6,344 nt of DNA from Phycisphaerae bacterium (GTDB lineage Bacteria > Planctomycetota > Phycisphaerae > Tepidisphaerales > Tepidisphaeraceae), in the NCBI GenBank assembly GCA_014380825.1, contig JACMJD010000665.1:1-6344 (forward strand), in the 5' to 3' direction. A model generated the notes under the pieces. That model was not told where the DNA came from. It was given only the letters and a program-made list of their open reading frames with translations, and searched no databases. Shown piece after piece: positions 1 through 5,515 of the stretch. Both the position numbers and the translations under genes were made by a program. How positions within the stretch are numbered: position 1 is the first letter of the stretch; each line of letters begins with the position of its first letter.

Positions 1-513
1 CTATGCAAAGGCGGCGTCGGCAAGCTTGACGAGCAGGGCGTCGCGATCGTTCACGAAGATCCGGTTCTCGTCCGCGTTCACAGCGAATGTTTAACCGGCG
101 ACGTCTTCGGCTCCGGCAAATGCGACTGCGGCGGGCAGCTCGCCACCGCGATGCAGATGATCGAGACGGCCGGCAAGGGCGCGCTGATTTATCTAAGACA
201 AGAAGGCCGCGGCATCGGATTGGCGAACAAGCTGCACGCGTATGCGCTGCAAGAGAAGGGTCTCGACACGGTCGAAGCCAATGAGCGCTTGGGGTTGCCG
301 GTCGACAAACGCGACTACGGGATCGGCAGTCAGATCCTCCGCGATCTTGGCTTAAAGAAGCTACGCATCATGACCAATAACCCCAAAAAGATTTACGGCA
401 TCGACGGCTTTGGCCTGCAAGTCGTCGAAGAAGTCCCGATCCGCATCGAGCCGGGGCTGCATAACCAAAAATATCTGGACACGAAGAAACTGAAACTGGG
501 GCACAAGTTGTAA
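1..513 (+). CDS. ribA: GTP cyclohydrolase II, C-terminal part (RibA domain, probably of a RibBA fusion); 5' end outside window
   Basis: This enzyme opens the imidazole ring of GTP, the first committed step of riboflavin synthesis, in the cytoplasm. The frame is open from the window edge to the TAA at 511-513, giving 170 residues. The block [10 protein letters not shown] is followed by CDCG, so the three zinc cysteines lie at window residues 30, 41 and 43, with the 11 and 2 residue spacing of E. coli RibA Cys54/65/67. The GTP-binding RQEGRGIGL stretch follows. D102 and R104 in VDKRD match the catalytic Asp126/Arg128 region of E. coli RibA. TNNPKK and the C-terminal [13 protein letters not shown] complete the domain. 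The GxxGKLDE entry and KLGHKL ending resemble the C-terminal half of bifunctional RibBA, so a DHBP synthase domain may lie upstream; this cannot be seen here. The ATG at 151 is internal, because it would remove the zinc site. No U-tailed terminator is visible after the stop. Confidence 0.96.
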   Translation, partial: LCKGGVGKLDEQGVAIVHEDPVLVRVHSECLTGDVFGSGKCDCGGQLATAMQMIETAGKGALIYLRQEGRGIGLANKLHAYALQEKGLDTVEANERLGLPVDKRDYGIGSQILRDLGLKKLRIMTNNPKKIYGIDGFGLQVVEEVPIRIEPGLHNQKYLDTKKLKLGHKL

Positions 514-628
514 CCGGCCCGTGCGGGTGTGCATCGGTTTGACGATTCAGGATCTCTTCGTGAGCCTTCTTGTCCCGTTCGTGCCTTCGTGGCAATGGCT
601 TTCCTTTATCGCGACCCCTCTTCGCAAA

Positions 629-658
629 TTGACACCCGCCCGCTCTCTCCCGTAGCCT
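629..658 (+). promoter_or_regulatory. Candidate sigma70-type promoter of the first transporter
   Basis: A perfect TTGACA hexamer lies at 629-634. TAGCCT at 653-658 is a weak -10 match after an 18-nt spacer. Predicted transcription would begin near 665, leaving a leader of only about 20 nt before the ATG at 685. The 16-nt string ATTGACACCCGCCCGC (628-643) recurs exactly at 2840-2855, ahead of the paralogous transporter, which supports a functional or at least co-duplicated element. The -10 is poor, so this is a candidate only. Confidence 0.5.
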
Positions 659-684
659 GATTCGCGCCTTGGTTTTCAATCCTC

Positions 685-2619
685 ATGACTTCAGACGCAG
701 CGGCGAACCAATCCGACTCACAAGACAGCAACGGTAAAGAAAAGCCCGCGGCGCTGGCGATGTTGTCGGGCGAGCGGCCTCGCAATGTGGGGTGGTTCGG
801 AGCCGCGGGATTGTTGTTTGGCGATTGGGGAACCAGCCGGCTTTACGTGCTGGGCCTGGCGTTTCTCGTCGCGGGGCGAAGCAGCTTCTGGCTGATCGCG
901 GCAATGAGCCTGCTGATCCTGGCCGTCGGTTGGGCGTACACGCAGATTTGCCGGATTTATCCCGACGGCGGCGGGGTTTACACGGCGGCGAAGAGTCGCA
1001 GCCGGTTGCTCGCGGTCGTCGGCGCGCTGCTGCTGTTCGCCGATTACACCGTCACTGCAAGTTTGAGCGCCATTGAAGCGTTTCACTATTTCGGGCTTGG
1101 TCAACACTCTGCGCATGTCGAGACGGCGGTCGATGCAGGCGATGCGATTCATCTTGATCGCGACGAAGGCCCGGCAACGCAGAAGGAGTCGCTGTTCGAA
1201 CTTCGCAGCCCGGGTCTGTGGGCAATCATCGCGATCCTGGTCATCGGCGCGCTCAACTTGCTCGGCCCGAAACACACTGCGGCGTACGCGGTCTTCGCCG
1301 CCGTCGGAATGATGGCGATCACACTGCTGGTCGTCGCGTTCGCGTTGCCGAAAATCGATTGGCAAAATATCGACTTCGGCCGGGTGAATCATCCGCCGCT
1401 GGAGATGTGGCAGGCGTTCGTCTTCATCGTGCTGGCGCTGTCGGGCGTCGAAGCGATCGCCAACCTCACCGGCGTGATGAAGAAGCCGGTCTACCAGACC
1501 GCGCGAAAGAGCATTTGGGTCGTCGCGGCCGAGGTGGCGGTGTTCAACCTGCTGCTGTGCATCGCGATGATCGCGATCGTTCCGCTGTCCGCCGAGGCGC
1601 ACAAGGAAGACATGCTCGCGTACATGGCGCAGCACTACATTCCGTGGCGCTGGGGCGAATGGTCGGTGCGAATCATCGGCGGAATGCTGCTGCTCAGCGC
1701 GACCAACACGGCGGTCAACGGGCTGATGAGCATCGTGTACGTGATGAGCCGCGACGGCGAGATGCCGGCGATCTTTCAGAAATTGAACGGCTTCGGCGCC
1801 CCGTGGGTCGGCGCGATCGCGGCGGCGGGTGTGCCGGCTGCCGTTCTGTTGTTCGCGCACGATCTGACGACGCTCGCATCGCTGTACGCGATCGGCGTGG
1901 TCGGCGCGGTGGCGATCAACTGCTCGCTCTGCGCCTTTCATCCGCGACTGCGCAAACTTTGGCGCAAAGGCGCGATGTTCCTGCTGGCAGTCCTGCTGAT
2001 CGCGATCTGGATCACGCTGGCTTTCACGAAATTGCACGCGCTGGTGTTCGTGCTGGTGGTGCTGGCGATCGGATTGATCCTCCGCCGCCTCACGCAACTG
2101 CACGCCAAGCGTCGGCCCAAGCCGAGCCTGCTGCGGCAGGCGATCATCGAACAACTCACGCCCGAGGCGCTCGCCAGGCCCAAGCTCCTGCTCGCCACCG
2201 CCGGCTCCGATACTATGGCCAAGCCCGCGCTGGAGCAGGCGCGCATGGAAGGCGCGGCCTTGGTCGTCTGCTTCGTCCGGCAGGTGGCGCTGTCGTACAA
2301 AGTTGAGGCTGAAACGCAGCTCACGCTGGACACCGATCCTGCGGCGCAGGCACTCTTCGCCGACTTCCTCGCCCACGGCCACGAATATGGCGTCCCCATC
2401 ATCCCCAGCTACGACACCGGCCCCAACAGCGCCGAGCTGATCGCCGAAACCGCTGCGATCAACGGCGTGAGCCGAGTGCTCATCGGCACCAGCCGGCGCG
2501 GCGCGCTGCACAAGGTGATCAAGGGCAGCTTCCAGCGACAACTGGAGGGCCTGCTTCCGCCGGATATTCACGTGCAGGTGCTGGGCGAGGTTGAGCCGAA
2601 GTCGCCGGCGGTGCGTTAA
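685..2619 (+). CDS. KimA/KUP-type potassium transporter with C-terminal USP-like domain (APC superfamily), copy 1, no riboswitch
   Basis: This 644-residue inner-membrane protein probably imports potassium with protons; generic annotation would call it an APC family permease. About 12 hydrophobic segments span residues 36-470, followed by a cytosolic alpha/beta domain at about 499-635. TM1 carries FGDWGTSRLY, like the KUP signature GDIGTSPLY. D47 and Y54 have the spacing of B. subtilis KimA D36/Y43. TM3 has D120, Y121 and S128, matching KimA D117, Y118 and S125. Y401 in LYAIGV matches KimA Y377. IYPDGGGVY and LSGVEAIAN also match KimA-like blocks. The C-terminal domain resembles universal stress proteins but has A506 where ATP-binding members have Asp in ATDGS, and R604 in the glycine motif. 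A 26-residue acidic, histidine-containing insert (about 140-171) sits in the predicted external TM3-TM4 loop. The ATG follows the candidate promoter closely and has no clear Shine-Dalgarno. An amino acid substrate cannot be excluded. Confidence 0.9.
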   Translation: MTSDAAANQSDSQDSNGKEKPAALAMLSGERPRNVGWFGAAGLLFGDWGTSRLYVLGLAFLVAGRSSFWLIAAMSLLILAVGWAYTQICRIYPDGGGVYTAAKSRSRLLAVVGALLLFADYTVTASLSAIEAFHYFGLGQHSAHVETAVDAGDAIHLDRDEGPATQKESLFELRSPGLWAIIAILVIGALNLLGPKHTAAYAVFAAVGMMAITLLVVAFALPKIDWQNIDFGRVNHPPLEMWQAFVFIVLALSGVEAIANLTGVMKKPVYQTARKSIWVVAAEVAVFNLLLCIAMIAIVPLSAEAHKEDMLAYMAQHYIPWRWGEWSVRIIGGMLLLSATNTAVNGLMSIVYVMSRDGEMPAIFQKLNGFGAPWVGAIAAAGVPAAVLLFAHDLTTLASLYAIGVVGAVAINCSLCAFHPRLRKLWRKGAMFLLAVLLIAIWITLAFTKLHALVFVLVVLAIGLILRRLTQLHAKRRPKPSLLRQAIIEQLTPEALARPKLLLATAGSDTMAKPALEQARMEGAALVVCFVRQVALSYKVEAETQLTLDTDPAAQALFADFLAHGHEYGVPIIPSYDTGPNSAELIAETAAINGVSRVLIGTSRRGALHKVIKGSFQRQLEGLLPPDIHVQVLGEVEPKSPAVR

Positions 2620-2687
2620 GTGTGAGTCCTTAGATTGGATTGGTTATGACCGATCTCGTTTGAAACTCGAGACGGATTGTCGTCCTA

Positions 2688-2745
2688 AGGTACTCCGAAG
2701 GATCTGGCGAACTTGTGAAGGCCAGCCAGGTGCTTCGGAGTATCT
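2688..2745 (+). repeat. Long imperfect hairpin downstream of the first transporter
   Basis: TACTCCGAAG (2691-2700) pairs perfectly with CTTCGGAGTA (2733-2742). Three further outer pairs (2688-2690 with 2743-2745, one of them G-U) extend it. After one G-G mismatch, seven more pairs form between 2702-2708 and 2725-2731, leaving a loop of about 16 nt. It begins about 70 nt past the stop of the first transporter. No T-run follows on the plus strand, so it is not a standard intrinsic terminator. It could block 3' decay, contribute to termination, or be a dispersed palindromic repeat. Confidence 0.7.
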
Positions 2746-2840
2746 CAGCATGACATTGCTACGCGGATGCGTAAACATCTAGTGGCGCGAAGGTTAGTGA
2801 CGCAGCGGCAACTCCCGCCCACCACCACGCGAACCCCCGA

Positions 2841-2870
2841 TTGACACCCGCCCGCCTCTCGATCACGCTA
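2841..2870 (+). promoter_or_regulatory. Candidate promoter upstream of the c-di-AMP riboswitch
   Basis: TTGACA at 2841-2846 lies in a 16-nt exact match (2840-2855) to the motif ahead of the first transporter, and CTCTC follows in both after one offset base. The -10 is not clear: ACGCTA at an 18-nt spacing is weak, and a TATT-containing stretch lies slightly further on. A start near 2876-2880 would place the aptamer almost at the 5' end of the transcript, which is the usual arrangement for a riboswitch. Confidence 0.5.
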
Positions 2871-2885
2871 TTACCCAACAATGTG

Positions 2886-3040
2886 ACCGCCGAGTCTGAT
2901 CTGTCGCGAAGGTGCGTCGGATCAGGGCGGGGGAACCAAGGGTGTCGGTTGCGTCGTCTGCCGGCACCGGGGGCGAAGAGGCTCACAAAAGCCTCAGGCC
3001 ACTTTCAAGGCCCAGCCCGTCAGCTAACCCCGTAGGCAAC
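2886..3040 (+). promoter_or_regulatory. Cyclic di-AMP riboswitch aptamer (ydaO-yuaA class)
   Basis: The region carries the hallmark conserved blocks of the ydaO-yuaA aptamer in order: a GAGTCTGATC entry, GGGGGAACCAA at 2929-2939, a GGGGGCGAA block near 2969-2977, and the diagnostic 3' block CCCGTCAGCTAACCCC then GTAGGC (3016-3037). Stems fit: CTGATC 2896-2901 with GATCAG 2920-2925, GAGGCT 2978-2983 with AGCCTC 2990-2995, and GGCC 2997-3000 with GGCC 3009-3012. P1 (GCC with GGC at 3035-3037) looks short. Known members bind c-di-AMP and usually turn off potassium or osmolyte transport and cell-wall genes when the ligand is high. It lies about 155 nt upstream of the second transporter on the same strand. 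In B. subtilis the namesake riboswitch controls kimA (ydaO), a homologue of that gene. The class call is firm; the exact ends are approximate. Confidence 0.94.
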
Positions 3041-3069
3041 TGAAAGGGCACAACGTAGCTCTCCGCCAG

Positions 3070-3098
3070 CGGCGCGCTCGATTTGTTCGGTCGCGCCG
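3070..3098 (+). promoter_or_regulatory. Leader stem-loop after the riboswitch aptamer
   Basis: CGGCGCG (3070-3076) pairs with CGCGCCG (3092-3098) around a 15-nt loop. It follows the aptamer by about 30 nt and could belong to the expression platform. The sequence after it is not T-rich, so a standard terminator is not supported. Confidence 0.35.
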
Positions 3099-3155
3099 AC
3101 CTTCCGCGAAGCTCACGCTGTGCGATAGACGAGATCGTTCCATCCGACTAATCGT

Positions 3156-3187
3156 CCGCGCGCGCGTTTTCCAAATCGCGCTCGCGG
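3156..3187 (+). promoter_or_regulatory. Strong GC hairpin just before the second transporter; candidate expression platform
   Basis: The arms 3156-3166 and 3177-3187 form 11 positions with one C-T mismatch around a 10-nt loop that contains TTTT. The hairpin ends nine bases before the ATG at 3197, so it could hide the ribosome entry site when formed. Alternatively, the GC run ending in TTTT at 3167-3170 could be the 3' arm and tail of an unresolved terminator. No clear alternative pairing with the aptamer 3' strand was found by eye, so the switching mechanism is open. Confidence 0.4.
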
Positions 3188-3196
3188 CCGTGGCGG

Positions 3197-5071
3197 ATGC
3201 ACGTCTCAACTTTGGAAAGCGTCGGTATTTTCATGTTCAGTGGTGAGACCTCGGCCGTGTCCAACGGCCGCGCCAAACCGGAGTCGCTGGCGATGCTTGC
3301 CGGCGAACGCCCGCGAAACGTCGGATGGATCAAAGCAGCCGCGCTGCTGTTCGGTGATTGGGGAACCAGCCGACTTTACGTTTTAGGCCTTGCGTATTTC
3401 TTCGCGCTGGGCACCAGCGTTTACCTGATCGCGGCGATGAGCTTGCTCATCCTGGCGGTCGGTTGGGCGTACACGCAGATCTGCCGCATCTACCCCGACG
3501 GCGGCGGCGTTTACACGGCCGCGAAGCAGAAGAGCCGCACGCTCGCCGTCATCGGCGCGCTGCTGCTGTTCGCGGATTACGTCGTTACCGCCAGCCTCAG
3601 CAGTCTCGACGCATTTCACTATTTCAAAGTCGGCGACGCCACGACGCTCTGGTCGCTGCAATCTCCCGGAATGTGGGCGATGGTCTCCATCCTTTTCATC
3701 GGCGCGATGAACCTGCTTGGTCCCAAGCACACCGGCGGCTTCGCGATCGCGGCGGCCATCGGCATGATCTTCATCACGCTGCTCATCGCCGGCTTCGCGA
3801 TCCCGCAAGTCACGTGGAACAACCTTACAACGCGCATCGGCGGATTCCACGAATCGCCCAACCGCATGTGGCTGCACTTCGTCGCGATCGTGCTGGCGCT
3901 TTCCGGCGTGGAAGCGATAGGCAACCTCACCGGCGTGATGAAGCGCCCGGTCGCGCGCACAGCACGCAAAGCAATCTGGGTCGTCGCGATCGAAGTCGCG
4001 GTGTTCAACGTGCTGCTTGCGGTCGCAATGGTGGCGCGCCTCACGCCGGATCAACATGACGCGCACAAGGAAGACATGCTCGCGTTCATGGCTGGAACGT
4101 ATGTCGGTGCGTGGGGCGAGATCGCGGTCCGCGCGCTGGGCGGGTTGCTGCTGCTTAGCGCGTGCAATACGGTCATCACCGACATGATCTCCGTGCAATA
4201 TCTGATGAGCCGCGATGGCGAACTGCCCGGCATCTTTCAACGGCTCAATCGCTTCGGCGTCCCGTGGGTGCCGGCCGTGATCGCGACGACCGTGCCGATC
4301 ATCGTGCTGCTCATCAGCCACGATCTGGAACATCTCGCCGCGCTCTACGCGATCGGCGTGGTGGGCGCGGTGGCGATCAACATTACGCTGTGCTCGACGC
4401 ATCCGCGCCTGCGGCGCATGCGGCGAAAAATCCCGATGCTCATGCTCGGCATCTTTCTGCTGGCGATCTGGGTGACGCTGGCGCTGACGAAGCTGCACGC
4501 GCTGGCGTTCGTGCTGATCGTGCTGGCGTTCGGGTTGACCGCGCGCGCGGTCACAAAATACCTGGCCAAGCGAAAGGGAGTAAAGCCGAGCCTGCTGCGG
4601 CAGGCGGTGGCGGACCAGCTTCCGCCCGAGGCGATGTCGATGCCCAAAATCCTGCTCGGCACGTACGGATCAGACGGCCTGGCGCTTGCGGCGATGGAAA
4701 CGTGCAAGCGTCGCGGCGCGATCCTGGTCGTCTGCTTCATCCGCCAGGTGAACCTGAGCTACAAGTACGACGGCGAGCAGAAGCTGACGATCGACACCGA
4801 CCCCGCCGCGCTGAAGACATTCGCGCGTTTTCTGGATGCCGGCCACGCATCCGAAGTTCCCGTCCTGCCGGTCTACGACACCGGCACCGATGCCGCCGAA
4901 CTGCTCGCGGAGAACGCCGCGATCTACGGCTGCGACCGCGTCCTGATCGGCACGAGCCGGCAGGGTGCGCTGTATCACCTGATCAAAGGCCACTTCCAGC
5001 GCCGGCTCGAATCGATCCTCCCGCCGGAGATTCCGGTGATGGTGATGAACCCGCAAACCGACGTCGCATGA
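3197..5071 (+). CDS. KimA/KUP-type potassium transporter with C-terminal USP-like domain (APC superfamily), copy 2, under c-di-AMP riboswitch
   Basis: This 624-residue paralogue of the upstream gene is well over half identical by eye along its whole length. The predicted role is potassium import across the inner membrane. TM1 contains FGDWGTSRLY (D54, Y61). TM3 has D127, Y128 and S135, and TM10 has Y384; these are the positions of the KimA ligand residues D36, Y43, D117, Y118, S125 and Y377. The YPDGGGVY and LSGVEAIGN blocks are kept. It lacks the acidic TM3-TM4 insert of copy 1. The C-terminal USP-like domain (about 484-618) has Y490 in place of the ATP-contacting Asp, and G585-x2-R588-x9-G598-H599 in place of G-x2-G-x9-G-S/T. 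The outermost ATG (3197) is given. The ATG at 3233 is about as likely: it gives an N-terminus closer in length to copy 1, with GGAAAG about 14 nt upstream. A long leader with a c-di-AMP aptamer precedes the gene, so repression at high c-di-AMP is expected. Confidence 0.92.
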   Translation: MHVSTLESVGIFMFSGETSAVSNGRAKPESLAMLAGERPRNVGWIKAAALLFGDWGTSRLYVLGLAYFFALGTSVYLIAAMSLLILAVGWAYTQICRIYPDGGGVYTAAKQKSRTLAVIGALLLFADYVVTASLSSLDAFHYFKVGDATTLWSLQSPGMWAMVSILFIGAMNLLGPKHTGGFAIAAAIGMIFITLLIAGFAIPQVTWNNLTTRIGGFHESPNRMWLHFVAIVLALSGVEAIGNLTGVMKRPVARTARKAIWVVAIEVAVFNVLLAVAMVARLTPDQHDAHKEDMLAFMAGTYVGAWGEIAVRALGGLLLLSACNTVITDMISVQYLMSRDGELPGIFQRLNRFGVPWVPAVIATTVPIIVLLISHDLEHLAALYAIGVVGAVAINITLCSTHPRLRRMRRKIPMLMLGIFLLAIWVTLALTKLHALAFVLIVLAFGLTARAVTKYLAKRKGVKPSLLRQAVADQLPPEAMSMPKILLGTYGSDGLALAAMETCKRRGAILVVCFIRQVNLSYKYDGEQKLTIDTDPAALKTFARFLDAGHASEVPVLPVYDTGTDAAELLAENAAIYGCDRVLIGTSRQGALYHLIKGHFQRRLESILPPEIPVMVMNPQTDVA

Positions 5072-5107
5072 TTGCGCTGCGCCGTGCGAGGCTCCGGCGC
5101 GCAGCGC
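5072..5107 (+). repeat. GC-rich hairpin repeat, unit A
   Basis: This 36-nt unit starts directly after the stop of the second transporter. It runs TTGCGCTGCGC, a 13-nt middle, then GGCGCGCAGCGC. GCGCTGCGC (5074-5082) pairs with GCGCAGCGC (5099-5107). The same two 11- and 12-nt ends recur at identical spacing in 5169-5204. A competing hairpin, CGGCGCG 5095-5101 with CGCGCCG 5105-5111, overlaps its 3' end and is followed by A-rich rather than T-rich sequence. Confidence 0.65.
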
Positions 5108-5168
5108 GCCGAAATGAAAAATCAGAAAAATATCCGTCGATCCTGATCAATGAGACGAGCTTCGCCGC

Positions 5169-5204
5169 TTGCGCTGCGCGCGCCGAGATGCTGGCGCGCA
5201 GCGC
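5169..5204 (+). repeat. GC-rich hairpin repeat, unit B
   Basis: This is the second copy of the 36-nt unit, with identical ends (TTGCGCTGCGC and GGCGCGCAGCGC) and a diverged 13-nt middle. The stem is longer than in unit A: 5170-5181 pairs with 5194-5205 for 12 bp around a 12-nt loop. The two units are 97 nt apart, in the same orientation, separated by A-rich sequence. Confidence 0.65.
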
Positions 5205-5234
5205 ACTCAGGTATTAGGGAGCGCGCCTCTTTTT
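5193..5234 (+). terminator. Candidate intrinsic terminator of the second transporter
   Basis: GGCGCGC (5193-5199) can pair with GCGCGCC (5221-5227), and TCTTTTT (5228-5234) follows at once, as in a Rho-independent terminator reading rightwards. The loop is long (21 nt). The 5' arm is also needed for the hairpin of repeat unit B, so the two structures exclude each other. It lies about 120-160 nt beyond the stop codon. Confidence 0.4.
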
Positions 5235-5429
5235 AACGACGGCCGCGACGTCGGTCTTGTTCTTTCACAATCAGCGATTGTGCAAATCGAAGCCAAAGTG
5301 AAGCTGGAGACGCGCGCGTCGAGCGACGGGGCGATTATGTAGAACGAACCCACCGAGATCGGCCGGCACGCGCCCATCGAAGTGACGAAGCGAACCCAAA
5401 GCGCGGTGTGCGATCGGCGCGAAGTAATA
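5235..5429. other. Intergenic stretch with no recognisable gene
   Basis: No convincing coding frame is present between the candidate terminator and the 14-bp palindrome. A small perfect hairpin, CACAATC (5266-5272) with GATTGTG (5276-5282), has a 3-nt loop. CGAACCCAAAGC at 5391-5402 is one copy of a 12-nt direct repeat. The stretch is part of the spacer between two convergent genes. Confidence 0.6.
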
Positions 5430-5508
5430 CCGTACCACGGGTTTTTCAACCCGTGGTACGGGAAAGCGGGAGCGCGCTCATCGCGATTTGGCAAAACGAA
5501 CCCAAAGC
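5391..5508. repeat. Palindrome-bearing segment bounded by 12-nt direct repeats
   Basis: CGAACCCAAAGC occurs at 5391-5402 and again at 5497-5508, in direct orientation, on either side of the perfect palindrome at 5430-5461. The second copy sits in a longer tract reading TTTGGCAAAACGAACCCAAA. The arrangement resembles a small non-coding mobile or dispersed repeat, but the direct repeats could equally be parts of a dispersed family rather than target duplications. No transposase gene is present. Confidence 0.45.
5430..5461. repeat. Perfect 14-bp inverted repeat with tetraloop; REP-like element or bidirectional terminator
   Basis: CCGTACCACGGGTT (5430-5443), loop TTTC (5444-5447), then AACCCGTGGTACGG (5448-5461). 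Pairing is perfect. It lies 54 nt beyond the stop of the minus-strand peptidase, between convergent genes, where it could end transcription from either side. Flanking T-runs are poor on both strands, so a dispersed REP-like palindrome is the alternative. Confidence 0.7.
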
Positions 5509-5515
5509 CCCAACG

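Noticed and set aside
151..513. ATG at 151 as the start of the riboflavin gene
   Set aside because: The upstream in-frame sequence encodes the zinc-binding cysteines and [10 protein letters not shown], so the real start is left of the window.
514..684. A degenerate second c-di-AMP aptamer before the first transporter
   Set aside because: None of the conserved blocks (GGGGGAACCAA, GTCAGCTAACC) is present and only about 50 nt separate the promoter motif from the ATG.
718..2571. Very long minus-strand open frame (617 codons) opposite the first transporter
   Set aside because: It is a shadow of a high-GC gene: the product is rich in Arg, His, Gln and Asp with no recognisable domain, while the plus strand encodes a clear transporter.
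2591..2782. Small plus-strand open frame after the first transporter
   Set aside because: It overlaps the transporter's 3' end out of frame and runs through the long hairpin; no domain or ribosome site supports it.
2841..3035. Small plus-strand open frame over the riboswitch
   Set aside because: It overlaps the promoter hexamer and the conserved aptamer blocks, whose conservation is explained by RNA structure; the peptide shows no family features.
3383..4498. Long minus-strand open frame opposite the second transporter
   Set aside because: Same low-complexity, charged shadow composition as opposite the first transporter; it mirrors the paralogue's coding sequence.
5095..5125. Intrinsic terminator at the CGGCGCG/CGCGCCG hairpin
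   Set aside because: The hairpin is followed by an A-rich, not T-rich, stretch on the plus strand, and no T-run follows it on the minus strand.
5207..5494. 95-codon minus-strand open frame in the convergent spacer
   Set aside because: It translates through the candidate terminator and the perfect palindrome and has no protein-like pattern; its sequence is explained by repeats.
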